A stretch of DNA of 64,000 nt from Acuticoccus sp965213555. GTDB taxonomy: Bacteria; Pseudomonadota; Alphaproteobacteria; Rhizobiales; Amorphaceae. The translations under genes and the position numbers were made by a program. Every line of letters begins with the position of its first letter. Position 1 is the stretch's first letter. Positions 8,664-17,381 of the stretch are shown piece by piece. The stretch covers positions 3,410,001-3,474,000 of the forward strand of contig NZ_OZ243890.1 in the NCBI RefSeq assembly GCF_965213555.1, written 5' to 3'. The notes under the pieces are model-generated. The model saw nothing but the letters and a program-made list of their open reading frames with translations, had not been told where the DNA came from and searched no databases.

Positions 8664-9715
8664 TAGAGCGTGATGTGCTCATGCGGAAGCGTAGCCGGCG
8701 TTGACGTGGTAGTTGGCGCACTCTTTGGGCGCGAAGCGGTCGAGCAGGTCGCCGATCCGTCGCCAAGTGGTCTCGGTGGTGCGCCCTGTGGCTTTGCGGA
8801 GCAGGTGCTTGAGCTGCGAAGACCTGCTCGATGGGGTTCAGGTCCGCGCTGTAGGGCGGGAGGGAGAAGAGCTTCGCGCGCCCGCCTTCGCGATGGCGGC
8901 GCGGATCGCGGGGCTCTTGTGGCTGCCGAGGTCCATGACGACGATGTCGCCGGACGAGAGCGTCGGGACGAGTTCGCGCTCGATGTAGACCGAGAGATCG
9001 CGCCGTTGATCGGGCCGTCGACGACCCAAGGGGCGACGATCCGGTCGGAGCGGAGGCCGGCGATGAAGGTCATGGGGCGCCAGTGACCGTGCGGGGCCTT
9101 CGCTCTCACGCGTTCGCCGCGCGGCCCCCAGCGCCGAAGCGGCGCCATGTTGCTCTTGGCCCAAGTCTCGTCGATGAAGACGCAGCGGCGCGGGTCGATC
9201 TTACCCTGATGCGCCTTCCACCGCGCGCGACGCCGGGCCACGGCGGGCCGATCCTCATCGCTGGCCGCCACGCCTTCTCTTGAAGCTCCGCCCCTGGCGT
9301 TGAATGAAGCTTCCCATGGTCCGGTCATCGACCTTCAGGCCGCGCTCGGCGAGCTCGGCGACGAGGCCCCGCAGCGTGAAGTCGCTGCGCGACGCCCGTT
9401 CCCGGAGCCAGGCCTCATGCCCGCCCACGATCAGCCGTCGCCGGCGGCCGCCCGTCCTCCCGGGTCTCACCGATCCCGTCGCCCGCTGCCTGAGCGACCA
9501 CTTCACGACCGTCGACGGCGCGACGCTCAAAGCCAACGCCACCTGCCGCACCGGCTCTCCCGCCTGCACCCGCCGCATCGCGCGCTCGCGGAGATCCATC
9601 GAGCAGGGCTTCGCCATAATATGCCGGCCTCCCTCTCCAGCCAGCACGGTGAATCAGAGGATCGGTCACCGCGGAACCCCCTTGCGAAGATCCCGCCGAG
9701 CCTCATCCCGCTCTA
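8664..9715 (-). mobile_element. IS630-family element A, inserted into element B
   Basis: The boundaries are TA dinucleotides within CTAG on both sides (8663-8666 and 9713-9716). Immediately inside are inverted ends, GAGCGTGATG on the left and GAGCGGGATG read inward from the right (9 of 10 identical). The body is about 1048 bp, normal for IS630. These elements integrate at TA and often prefer CTAG. The transposase inside is frameshifted (separate entry). The two flanks are the two halves of another IS630 transposase, so this insertion is secondary. Confidence 0.82.
8679..9617 (-). pseudogene. IS630 family transposase of element A (multiple frameshifts)
   Basis: It starts at the ATG ending at 9617 (MAKPCSMDLRERAMR) with the helix-turn-helix segment. 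The frame is lost near 9257-9290, then VFIDETWAKSNM (first catalytic Asp) and VVDGPINGAI are readable in a second frame. DIVVMDLGSHKSPAIR follows in a third frame (the usual MDNLGSHK Asn is missing) and LNPIEQVF supplies the catalytic Glu. The natural end APKECANYHVNAGYASA stops at 8679-8681. At least three frame changes are needed, so it is not functional as read. I saw no slippery heptamer at the first break that would support programmed frameshifting. Confidence 0.82.
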
Positions 9716-9716
9716 G

Positions 9717-10139
9717 GGTCTGCGTGCCCTGAGTGACGTCGGGCCGGTCCCAGCCGGCGGCGCGTCGGACTTTGTTTGAGCGTCGGGCTGAAGCCGGCGC
9801 ACGGCCAACCACACCACATGCAGCAAGACGCTCACCCCAAGCGCTCGGAGGGGGTGCTGGCGCGCGTCGGCGAGCGTCGCGTCCTGGCGGGCGCTCATGA
9901 AGGCCTCGATCGTCCGCTCGGGGGAGGCTGGCTTGCGCGGCGGCCTGCCGCGCGTGCGCGGGCCCTCGCTCGCCGGTCTGCCGTCGCCGCATCAGCGCCT
10001 TGTCGATGGAGGCGACGCTGGCTCGGATCGCTCGGCGACCACGCGCACGGTGTCGCCGGCGTCGACAGCCGCCATGACGCGGTCGCGTGAATTTGACTGT
10101 AGGCTCGACATTTCGCCCAGTGCATGGGCGATCATCCTC
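9717..10139 (-). mobile_element. IS630-family element B, 5' (N-terminal) half
   Basis: Minus-strand fragments read RVMAAVDAGDTVRVVAERS (helix-turn-helix), then a linker with ARQDATLADARQH and LGVSVLLHVVWLAVRRL, then DRPDVTQGTQTL running into the CTAG at 9713-9716. This is the N-terminal half of an IS630 transposase whose C-terminal half lies at 8152-8663. It closely resembles the N-terminal half of element C at 26523-26990. The right end may be the TA at 10140-10141, which is preceded by CCTC, but this is a guess. Confidence 0.68.
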
Positions 10140-10184
10140 TACCAAAGTGATCCTTCCGCTGATCGCGCTCCCGCTCCTTGTCGG

Positions 10185-10720
10185 ACCGACACGCCGCCTC
10201 CGGGCGGCGGCGGACGCGACGCTGCGGCGGACTTGCGCGGCGCGACGCGCTCCGACGCGACTCATGCGTCCGCCAACGACCCCGACGCCAGGCTCTACCG
10301 CAAGGGCGACGGCCGCAAGCGCTGGCTCGCCTTCATCGGGTGCGTCCTTATGGATCACCGACACGGTCTGGCGGTTGGCGCGGTGGCGAGGCGAGCCACC
10401 GGCGCGGCGGAGCACGAGGCGACGCTAACGCTCCTCGACCGTCGTCGCACCGGGCGTTGGCGCATCGCGCTCGGCGCCGACAGGGCCTGGGATGTGGTCG
10501 CGTCCAACGGCGAGCCGCGGCGGCGGACGGTCACGCCACACGTCGCCTTGAACGGCGCGGTCGGCGAGTTGGGGCGGATCGGCCACCCGTTCTTGACCGC
10601 CGGACGCTGCGCCACGAGGGCCATCGTGCGAGCCGGCGTCACCGTAAGCGGATCGAGGAGGTGTTCGGAGCCATCCACCATTTATGGTGGTTGCCCATCG
10701 TTGCCGGAACGCAGCCGCGC
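10185..10720 (+). mobile_element. IS5-family transposase remnant (C-terminal part)
   Basis: Plus-strand reading gives THASANDPDARLYRKGDGRK, then GCVLMDHRHGLAV, GAAEHEATLTLLD, LGADRAWDV and VTPHVALN. A frame change leads to RKRIEEVFGAI, the catalytic Glu segment. These are classic landmarks of IS5-type DDE transposases. The N-terminal half is absent and the reading frame breaks at least once near 10625, so it is a dead fragment. It abuts the element B/A nest. Terminal repeats were not recognised. Confidence 0.75.
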
Positions 10721-11186
10721 GCCGTCACGCCGATGGCAGGGGCGGTGCCACGTGGCGTATGCCGCCCGCCGCCCCCCCTTCAGCGGCCAGCCTGCGCACC
10801 ATTCTGCGACCCTCGAAGGCATCTGTGCGCTGGCTGTTGCGGATCGTCCCAGGTCTCGCCGTGAGGCGTCGGCGGGGGCGATCGACCCTCTCATCAACGA
10901 CGCGCGAGCGCATCAGGAGTGGTCGCTCTGGCGCGCTGGAACCCGCCGCGACGCTGACCTGCTCGGGTGCGCAGAGCGGCGAGGGACAGACGCTCGCCTG
11001 GCAGAGCGACGACCCCGAGGTGGGCTCGGGCCCAGACGATCACCGAGACGTTGGGGAACGTGAGCGTCGAGGCCGTCCCGGCGCCCGGTGGAGCCTCAGG
11101 CGCGTCCGCCGGAGCGGCACCGTCGGAGGCGAACGGCGCGGCGGGCGCCAACCCTGCGGTCCAGCGACCTCAACGCCACCCTCGGG
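10721..11186. other. Unassigned DNA next to IS remnants
   Basis: About 470 bases between the IS5 remnant and the M20 peptidase gene. Open frames exist on both strands, but none resembles a known protein or has a convincing start. It may be decayed IS or flanking sequence. Confidence 0.35.
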
Positions 11187-12326
11187 TCAGGCCCGCACCT
11201 CGGCCAGCAGTCCCGCCATGAGGCGAGCGCGGCGGGCAAGGCTTTCCACCTCGATGTACTCCTCAAGCGTGTGGACGAGGTCGCCGTCGACGCCGAGCCC
11301 ATCCAAGGTCGGCAGGCCGAGCGCGCCCGTGAAGTTGCCGTCCGAGCCCCCGCCGACGCTCCTGTGCGTCAGCTCGATCCCCATCGTCGCCGCCACCCCG
11401 CGCGCCGCCTCGTAGAGCGCCATCGTCCCCTCGGTGGGCTCCCATACCGGCCGCACGACGCCGACCTCGACATCGAAGCCTGTGCCGTCCTCATGCCGCT
11501 CGGCGAGCGCCAACATGCGCTCGATGCCGCGGTCGAGGTCGGGTTGGCGCTTGGCCATGGACAGCGCCTCGCCGGTGCACGTCATCGACACGCAGTTCAC
11601 CCATCGGCCGCCTTGGACGACGCCGACGGAGAAGGTGCAGTCGTCGTCCGTCATCGCCTCGATCTCGGGGATCTTCAGCGCCATCTGGCGGATCGCCGAT
11701 CGCCCGGCCGCGAGGCGCACGCCGGCGTGGCTCGGCCGTCCGCGCGCCGTGAGGTGGAAGCGGGCGATGGCGTAGCGTCCCGTGGTGACCCCGGTGCCGC
11801 CGAGGAGCCCGGGCTCGGGAACGAGGACGACCTTGTGGCGCCTCGCCTCGTCCTCGATGAGCGCGCGGTTGCCCGGCGAGCCGATCTCCTCGTCGGACGT
11901 GAGGAGGACGTAGACCGGCAGCGGCGTCTCGTTGCCCACCTCGGCCAGCACACGCACCGCCTCGAAGGCTGCGTAGGTGCCGCCCTTCATGTCGCAGATG
12001 CCGGGGCCGGTGCAGCGCTCGCCGTCGCGGCGGAAGGGCAGGCGCTCCAGCGTGCCCACCGGGTGCACCGTGTCGAGGTGCGCCATGATGAGGACGCCGG
12101 GCTCCCCCTGCCGCGGGTGCGGGAAGGCGGCGCGTGCGCAGTCGCCGAGGCCGGGCGGGCCGGGGATCGCCTCCACGGTGGCGCCGAGCTCGCGCAGCCG
12201 GTCGCACGCGAGCTCGACCATGCGCGTGACCGCGCCAGGGTCGTAGGTCGGGCTCTCGCACTCCACCCACGGGCGCAGCCCCTCGAGCATGGCGTCGGCG
12301 GAGAGGGGCAGCGCGTTGACGTCCAT
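11187..12326 (-). CDS. M20 family metallopeptidase (ArgE/DapE/carboxypeptidase G2-like)
   Basis: 379 residues from the ATG ending at 12326 (MDVNALPLSAD); an in-frame ATG 45 bases upstream is possible. M20 landmarks are present: ILMAHLDTVHPVGT (metal His and Asp), GICDMKGGTYAAFEA (bridging Asp), LTSDEEIGSPGNRALIE (catalytic and metal Glu) and a C-terminal GGGSDGNFTGALGLPTLDGLG that carries the last metal-binding region. The dimerisation domain lies between. It is probably a cytosolic zinc exopeptidase or deacylase; the carboxypeptidase G2-like branch fits best, but the substrate is not predictable. It follows the small monooxygenase-like gene on the same strand. Confidence 0.9.
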   Translation of the reverse strand: MDVNALPLSADAMLEGLRPWVECESPTYDPGAVTRMVELACDRLRELGATVEAIPGPPGLGDCARAAFPHPRQGEPGVLIMAHLDTVHPVGTLERLPFRRDGERCTGPGICDMKGGTYAAFEAVRVLAEVGNETPLPVYVLLTSDEEIGSPGNRALIEDEARRHKVVLVPEPGLLGGTGVTTGRYAIARFHLTARGRPSHAGVRLAAGRSAIRQMALKIPEIEAMTDDDCTFSVGVVQGGRWVNCVSMTCTGEALSMAKRQPDLDRGIERMLALAERHEDGTGFDVEVGVVRPVWEPTEGTMALYEAARGVAATMGIELTHRSVGGGSDGNFTGALGLPTLDGLGVDGDLVHTLEEYIEVESLARRARLMAGLLAEVRA

Positions 12327-12402
12327 GACCGAGGCTCGTTGTTGCGCCGCGCTCCGTCGGCGGCCGCCCATCCTCGCACCTGCGCCGCGGCGCTGTCGAC
12401 GC

Positions 12403-12687
12403 TCAGGCGACGCGGTCGAGCACGTAGACCTCGCGGGAGGCGAACACCTCCTTCGTCGCCTCGCGCATGCGGCCGATGTGGTCGGACTGCGAGTGCGCCT
12501 TGAGGTGATCGCGGCTTTCCCACAGCTCGTCCATGACGAAGCGGCGCGGATCCTTGGGGTCGCGCCACAGGTCGTACTGTTGGCAGCCGTCCTCCTGGCG
12601 CGTCGGTTCGACGACGGAGCCGAGGTGCTGCGCTGCAGCCTCCTCCTGCCCCTCGTGGGTAAGGAACACCGCGACGACCTTGATCAT
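12403..12687 (-). CDS. Putative quinol monooxygenase (antibiotic biosynthesis monooxygenase family)
   Basis: 94 residues beginning MIKVVAVFLT. The start is fixed by a strong ribosome site AGGGAGGTG 4 bases ahead. The ferredoxin-like ABM fold is recognisable from the spacing of EPTRQEDGCQQYDLWRDP, RFVMDELWESRDHLKAH and the C-terminal strand. Such small dimeric cytosolic proteins oxidise quinols without cofactor or protect against reactive carbonyls. Specific activity cannot be read off. It sits between a glycosyltransferase gene and an M20 peptidase gene on the same strand. Confidence 0.85.
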   Translation of the reverse strand: MIKVVAVFLTHEGQEEAAAQHLGSVVEPTRQEDGCQQYDLWRDPKDPRRFVMDELWESRDHLKAHSQSDHIGRMREATKEVFASREVYVLDRVA

Positions 12688-12747
12688 GGACACCTCCCTT
12701 GGCTGATGTCGCACCTTGGAAGGCGGCGCCGCCGCGGGCAAGCGCCG

Positions 12748-13686
12748 TCACAGGAGCGCGTGCTCCATGCGCCGAGCCAAGCGCCAGCCGAAGACGCGTC
12801 GCAGCCGATGGAACAGCGGCGGGCCGACGGGGATGGCATCCGCTCCGCCGAGCGCCGCCGCGTGGGCCCGCGCCCTACGGCGCAGGTGCGGCGCGACGGG
12901 GTAGTAGTTGTAGTCGAACCCGCGCACGATGTTCGCCGCCGCGCGCCGCGTGCGCGGGCTGTCCTCGGCGGCGAGGACGTGCCCCGTGCCGAGGATCGCC
13001 GCGGACAACGCGGAGCGCAGCGCGCGCTCGTCGCCGCGCTGCGACAGGCTGCCCGGCAGCCCCGCCCGGTAGTGCAGCTGCGCCGCGGGGGCGAAGCGCA
13101 CGCCGGCGCTCCTCGAGAGCAGGCGGCAGAAGAACTCGAAGTCGTCGTTGAGCGAGAGCCGCTCGTCCCAGCCGCCGACTGCGTCGAGGAGCGTGCGGGG
13201 GATGAGGAACATGCCGGGCTGCGTCATCGGCAGCCCGTCCGCCCAGTCGGCGATCAGCCAGTCGATCCCCGGGGCGTCCCAGTACGTGGTGCGCTGCGGG
13301 AAGAGAGCGCTCGACGGCGCACCGCGGAAGCGCGCCCACTGCGCCATGCCGATGGCCCCACGCACCGGGCTCGCGGCGTCGAACAGGGCGCTGAGATGGC
13401 CTGGCCCCATGACGTCGTCCGCGTCGAAGAAGATCACGTAGTCGCCGCACGCGGCGCGCAATGCGGCGTTGCGAGCCGCGCCTGCGCCCGATGCCGCGCC
13501 CGTAAGGACGCGAACCCTCGGCCAGGCTGCCGCGATGTCGGGCGAGCCGTCGGTGGATCCGTCGTCGACAAGAACGACGTCGAGGTTCGGCCAGTCCTGC
13601 CGAGCGACGCTGGCGAGCGCCTCCTCAAGGTAAGGCGCCGCGTTGCGACATGGGATGAGCACCGAGATCGTCGGGAACGCGCGCAT
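12748..13686 (-). CDS. Glycosyltransferase family 2
   Basis: 312 residues from the ATG ending at 13686 (MRAFPTISVLIPCRNAA). GT-A fold hallmarks are present: SVLIPCRNAAPYLEEAL, VVLVDDGSTDGS (nucleotide binding), GDYVIFFDADDVMGPGHL (DxD motif) and the NDDFEFFCRLL acceptor-site acidic motif. A basic C-terminal ~60 residues may touch the membrane. It probably transfers a sugar from a nucleotide sugar to a glycan or lipid at the cytoplasmic face. No other polysaccharide genes are nearby, so the acceptor is unknown. Length is normal for GT2 enzymes. Confidence 0.9.
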   Translation of the reverse strand: MRAFPTISVLIPCRNAAPYLEEALASVARQDWPNLDVVLVDDGSTDGSPDIAAAWPRVRVLTGAASGAGAARNAALRAACGDYVIFFDADDVMGPGHLSALFDAASPVRGAIGMAQWARFRGAPSSALFPQRTTYWDAPGIDWLIADWADGLPMTQPGMFLIPRTLLDAVGGWDERLSLNDDFEFFCRLLSRSAGVRFAPAAQLHYRAGLPGSLSQRGDERALRSALSAAILGTGHVLAAEDSPRTRRAAANIVRGFDYNYYPVAPHLRRRARAHAAALGGADAIPVGPPLFHRLRRVFGWRLARRMEHALL

Positions 13687-13784
13687 CGTGGCCTCCGTCG
13701 GAGACCGCAACGCCGGTAGCTCCGAGCGGTTCTCTCGCCCATCGCCGTGCGGCGATCGGCCATGGGCGTCTTGGGCCCGTCGCG

Positions 13785-14504
13785 TCAGCGCGCGTCGTAG
13801 GGGATCGTCGAGACGTCCTCCATGCGATAGCCGACGTCCGCGAGGATCGTCGCCACCGGGTCGGCGCGCAGCGTGCCGACGATCCACACCGGGGCGAACA
13901 TCTCGGGCGTCGTGTCCGCGCGCTCCACGTAGACGATCTGGTTCGGCGGCGGCGGCGGCACGTGGATGCATGCCCCCAGTTCGGGGACCAGCAGGAAGCG
14001 CGTCTCCTCCTCCTCGAAGCCCACGGGCGTGGTGTAGCCGGCGATGCGCACGCGCTTGCCGTCGAGCTCGTCGCGGACGGAGCCCTCCAGGAGCTGCAGC
14101 GTGCGCATGTCGGCAATGTCGAGGAAGAAGTTCTCGACGTCCTCGTCGGTGGCGCCGTCGGGGAACAGGCTGCGGTCCGGGGCGCCGACCCGCGCGGCAG
14201 GGTCCGCAAGCTCGAACGGCCCGTCCTGCCACAGGTCCGCGAAGGTGAGTGGCAGGACGCCCTCGGGCAGCCGAGGCGTCTCCCTCGGCTCGGGCATCGC
14301 GACGCTCACCAGCTCGTGCGGACCGGTCGCGTCGACCCCCGGGAGCGGCCGGAAGCCGTCCGCATCCGCAATCGGAACGCCGTCGGCGTCGACGATCAGT
14401 GGCTCCTCGCGGCTGGAGGAGGGGGCGCCGATCCAGGCGAAGATGGCGACGGCGGCGCCGGCGATGGCGATCACAGCCGCGGCGCGGGCGGCGATGGCGA
14501 GCAT
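13785..14504 (-). CDS. DUF3299 domain-containing exported protein
   Basis: 239 residues with an N-terminal hydrophobic segment (about residues 5-26) that anchors or exports it. The C-terminal half has the DUF3299 hallmark: GKRVRIAGYTTPVGF, LLVPELGACIHVPPPPPN and QIVYVERA. The single Cys in GACIHVPPP may be a metal ligand. The family is common in proteobacteria and often neighbours ABC or MacB-type export genes, but it has no proven function. Here it stands alone, 98 bases upstream of the glycosyltransferase gene on the same strand and divergent from the deacetylase gene. Confidence 0.85.
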   Translation of the reverse strand: MLAIAARAAAVIAIAGAAVAIFAWIGAPSSSREEPLIVDADGVPIADADGFRPLPGVDATGPHELVSVAMPEPRETPRLPEGVLPLTFADLWQDGPFELADPAARVGAPDRSLFPDGATDEDVENFFLDIADMRTLQLLEGSVRDELDGKRVRIAGYTTPVGFEEEETRFLLVPELGACIHVPPPPPNQIVYVERADTTPEMFAPVWIVGTLRADPVATILADVGYRMEDVSTIPYDAR

Positions 14505-14674
14505 GGCGCGGACCTCCGAAGACCCTCCTTATATGCATTCGGTTCGCCAAGGTGCAGCCCCATTGCAAGCGCGCCCACGCCGTTGCGCTGCCGGCTTGCC
14601 TCGCCCGGCGGCCTTGGGGATAGTCGCGCCGCCGGTGGTCGTCACCGCGGCCCGACCGCCCGCACGGAGACCTC

Positions 14675-15718
14675 ATGCGTGCCTTCTACGCGGCAGAGAC
14701 CGCGCGCCACGACCCGCACCACTTCACGCTGCGCGGCCGCGTGGTCGCCAACGAGGATCGTCCGGAGCGCGCGGACCGCCTGCTCGACGGCCTCGCGCGC
14801 GTCGGCCTCCGCGCCGAGGCGCCGCCCGCCGCGCCGCGGACGGCGCTCGGCGAGGTCCACTCGCCGCGCTACCTCGCCTTCCTGGAAGGCGCGGCGGGCG
14901 AGTGGGCACAGCTTGAGGGCGCCAGCGCGGAGGTGATCGCCAACGCGCAGCCGCGCCTCGCGCGCGCGACGTACCCGTCGGGGATCGTCGGCCGCGCCGG
15001 CTGGCACCTTGCCGACATGGCCTCGCCCATCGGCCCGCACACGTACGCCGCTGCGGTGCGCGCCGTCGACACCGCGCTCGCCGCCGCCGACGCGGTGGCG
15101 GACGGCGCCGCCCGCGCCTACGCGCTGTGCCGTCCGCCCGGCCACCACGCCGGTCGCGAGACGGCCGGGGGGCACTGCTTCCTCAACAACGCGGCTGCGG
15201 CCGCGGCAACGCTCGCCCGCCGCGGCGCCCGCCCCGCGATCCTCGACATCGACGTCCACCATGGGAACGGCACGCAGTCGATCTTCTATGCCCGCGGCGA
15301 CGTCCTGACGGTCTCGGTCCACGCCGACCCGGCGAGGTTCTACCCGTGGTTCTGGGGCCATGCGCACGAGGGCGGGGTCGGCGAGGGGGAGGGGGCGAAC
15401 CTCAACCTACCGCTCCCGCTCGGAACGGACGACGCCGCATGGCTGGAGGCGATCGCCGTGGCGCTCGACCGCGTGGCGGCCTTCGGGGCGGACACGCTCG
15501 TCTTGTCCCTCGGCCTCGACGTCCACGCCTCCGACCCCCTCGGAGGGATGTCCGTCACCACCGAGGGTATCGCCCGCGCGGGGGAGCGCGTGGCGACGGC
15601 GCGGCTGCCGACCGTCGTCGTCCAGGAGGGGGGCTACCTGTCGGACGCGCTGGGCGACAACCTCGCTGCCTTCCTCGGCGGCCTCGCCGGCGGTCCCATC
15701 CCGTCGGCCACCCCGTGA
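14675..15718 (+). CDS. Histone-deacetylase-fold acetylpolyamine amidohydrolase-like enzyme
   Basis: 347 residues. The zinc deacetylase signature is complete: CRPPGHHAG (catalytic His pair), CFLNNAAAAA, ILDIDVHHGNGTQ (zinc Asp/His) and LGLDVHASDPLGG (zinc Asp). The insert between them, HADPARFYPWFWGHAHE followed by GEGEGANLNLPLPLGT, resembles bacterial acetylpolyamine amidohydrolases, which remove acetyl groups from putrescine/spermidine derivatives. Acetoin-utilisation-type activity is an alternative. Its stop overlaps the GTG start of pyrK (GTGA), so it is probably the first gene of the pyr transcript, an unexpected pairing. Confidence 0.88.
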   Translation: MRAFYAAETARHDPHHFTLRGRVVANEDRPERADRLLDGLARVGLRAEAPPAAPRTALGEVHSPRYLAFLEGAAGEWAQLEGASAEVIANAQPRLARATYPSGIVGRAGWHLADMASPIGPHTYAAAVRAVDTALAAADAVADGAARAYALCRPPGHHAGRETAGGHCFLNNAAAAAATLARRGARPAILDIDVHHGNGTQSIFYARGDVLTVSVHADPARFYPWFWGHAHEGGVGEGEGANLNLPLPLGTDDAAWLEAIAVALDRVAAFGADTLVLSLGLDVHASDPLGGMSVTTEGIARAGERVATARLPTVVVQEGGYLSDALGDNLAAFLGGLAGGPIPSATP

Positions 15719-16476
15719 GTGTGTTCGCTGGCGGCCTTAAGGTCGCCTCGCGGGAGGAGGTCGGGAACATCGTGTCCTTGTCCTTTGAGCCGCCGCAGGA
15801 GTTCGCCGGCGCGCGGGCCGGGCAGTTCCTCCTCGCGGCATCGCAGCGCCAGGGCGCGCCTCTCCTCGGCCGCCCGATCAGCATCCTGTCGGCGGAGCCG
15901 CTCAGCATCGCCTTTGCCCGTGTCGGTGCAGGCACCGAGGCGCTCGCGGCGGGAGCCGTCGGCGAGGCGGTCCACGTCGTCGGCCCGCTCGGCCGGCCGT
16001 TCGGTCCCGTGACCGACGGCACGCTCGTCGTCACGGACGCCTCGCACTTCGGCACCCTCCTCGCCCTTGTGATGGAGCACCGCGGACTCCTACCGGTCAT
16101 CCTCATCCGGTCCGGACCGTCCCCAGGATCTGCCTGCGCCGCGCAGGACGCACGACTGCGTGACCTGTTCGCCCCCCACGCCGCCGCGCTCGACGCCGTT
16201 TCCATCGACGAGCTCGAGCCGACGCTGCAGCGGCTCGCGCCGCCAGCCTACGCCGCGGGCGGAGCGGACCCGGCGATGGCCGTGGTCCAGCGCGTCGCGG
16301 CGGCGACCGGCGCACCTGGGCAGGTGGCGATGCAGGCGGTGATGGGCTGCGGCGTCGGGGCTTGCCACTCCTGCGTCCATCCCATGCGGGCGGGCGGCTA
16401 CGCGCTGGTGTGCGAGGGTCCGGTGTTCGCGCTCGACGCGCCGACGTTCGCCGCGGACCGGGCAGTCACCGCGTGA
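15715..16476 (+). CDS. pyrK: Dihydroorotate dehydrogenase electron transfer subunit
   Basis: About 253 residues from GTG at 15715, overlapping the upstream stop by 4 bases; a second GTG at 15721 is equally possible. FAD domain: GQFLLAAS and LGRPISILSAE (the RPxS flavin motif). The NAD-type domain lies in the middle. The C-terminal [2Fe-2S] site is GCGVGACHSC with a fourth Cys at YALVCEGP. PyrK passes electrons from the class 1B PyrD to NAD+ as a PyrD2-PyrK2 complex in the cytosol. The next gene is indeed a class 1B pyrD, again overlapping by 4 bases. Confidence 0.92.
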   Translation: MSVFAGGLKVASREEVGNIVSLSFEPPQEFAGARAGQFLLAASQRQGAPLLGRPISILSAEPLSIAFARVGAGTEALAAGAVGEAVHVVGPLGRPFGPVTDGTLVVTDASHFGTLLALVMEHRGLLPVILIRSGPSPGSACAAQDARLRDLFAPHAAALDAVSIDELEPTLQRLAPPAYAAGGADPAMAVVQRVAAATGAPGQVAMQAVMGCGVGACHSCVHPMRAGGYALVCEGPVFALDAPTFAADRAVTA

Positions 16477-17381
16477 GGGCGCTCGCCGAGGTGCCGGACC
16501 TTCGCGTCGAGGTCGGTGCGGTGCGCCTCGGGAACCCTGTGATCCCGGCGTCCGGCACCTTCGGGCTCGGTCATGGCAGGATCCTGCCGCTCAGCCGGCT
16601 CGGCGCGCTGGTGCCCAAGACCGTAATGCCTACGCCGCGCCCAGGCCATCCGCCGCGCCGGCTCGCCGAGGCCGCGGGAGGGCTGATCAACGCGATCGGC
16701 ATCCCCTCCGCCGGGTTCGACGACTTCCTCCGTGACGCCCTGCCGCGCTGGCTCGCGCACGGACCGCCAGTCATCGTGTCGGTCTCGGCCGACAGCGCGG
16801 ACGGCTTCGCGGCGATGGCCTCGCGGCTCGACGCCAGCGGCGCGGCGGCGATCGAGCTCAACCTCTCCTGCCCGAACCTTGAGGAGGGCGGCCGTGCCTT
16901 CGCGCTCGATCCGGCCCCCACCGCGCAGGTCACGTCTGCCTGCCGCCGCGCCTGCGCCCTCCCGTTGTGGTGCAAGCTGTCGCCCAACGCCGCCGCGCCC
17001 GCCGACGTCGCCCGGGCCGCCGCCGCTGCGGGGGCCGACGCGCTCGTCGTCGCGAACACCCTCACCGCGCTCGCCCTCGCCGACGGCCGCCCGGTGCTCG
17101 CCAACCGCACCGGCGGCCTGTCGGGCATGCCGCTGAAACCGATCAACCTGCGCCTCGTCGACGACGTGGCCCGCGCGGTGGCGCTTCCCATCGTCGGCTG
17201 CGGTGGGATCGCGACGTTCACCGACGCGCTGGACTACTTCGCCGTCGGCGCCTCGGCGGTGGCGGTCGGCACCGCGACCTTGTCGCGGCCCCTCGCCATG
17301 GTCCACCTCATCGACGCCCTCGAGCGCCACTGCGCCGAGCGCGGCATTCGCGCGCGTGACCTCATCCGGAGCGGACGATGA
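16473..17381 (+). CDS. pyrD: Dihydroorotate dehydrogenase, class 1B catalytic subunit
   Basis: 302 residues from GTG at 16473 (GTGA overlap with pyrK). FMN-barrel landmarks are present: NPVIPASGTFG, the catalytic Cys loop LNLSCPNLEEGG, WCKLSPN, ANTLTALAL, NRTGGLSGMPLKPINL (class 1B signature) and IVGCGGIATFTDAL. It oxidises dihydroorotate to orotate, step 4 of pyrimidine synthesis, with electrons handed to PyrK. The sequence clearly follows the Gram-positive-type 1B pattern and not the quinone-linked class 2 enzyme usual in proteobacteria. Confidence 0.94.
   Translation: MRALAEVPDLRVEVGAVRLGNPVIPASGTFGLGHGRILPLSRLGALVPKTVMPTPRPGHPPRRLAEAAGGLINAIGIPSAGFDDFLRDALPRWLAHGPPVIVSVSADSADGFAAMASRLDASGAAAIELNLSCPNLEEGGRAFALDPAPTAQVTSACRRACALPLWCKLSPNAAAPADVARAAAAAGADALVVANTLTALALADGRPVLANRTGGLSGMPLKPINLRLVDDVARAVALPIVGCGGIATFTDALDYFAVGASAVAVGTATLSRPLAMVHLIDALERHCAERGIRARDLIRSGR

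Noticed and set aside
9250..9300. Programmed frameshift in the IS630 element A transposase
   Set aside because: No slippery A- or T-run at the break and further frame breaks occur downstream, so simple decay is more likely.
10894..11151. Minus-strand 85-codon frame beside the IS5 remnant
   Set aside because: Only a short TFPNVSVIVWARAHLGVVAL stretch looks protein-like; no start signal or family match, so left as unassigned.
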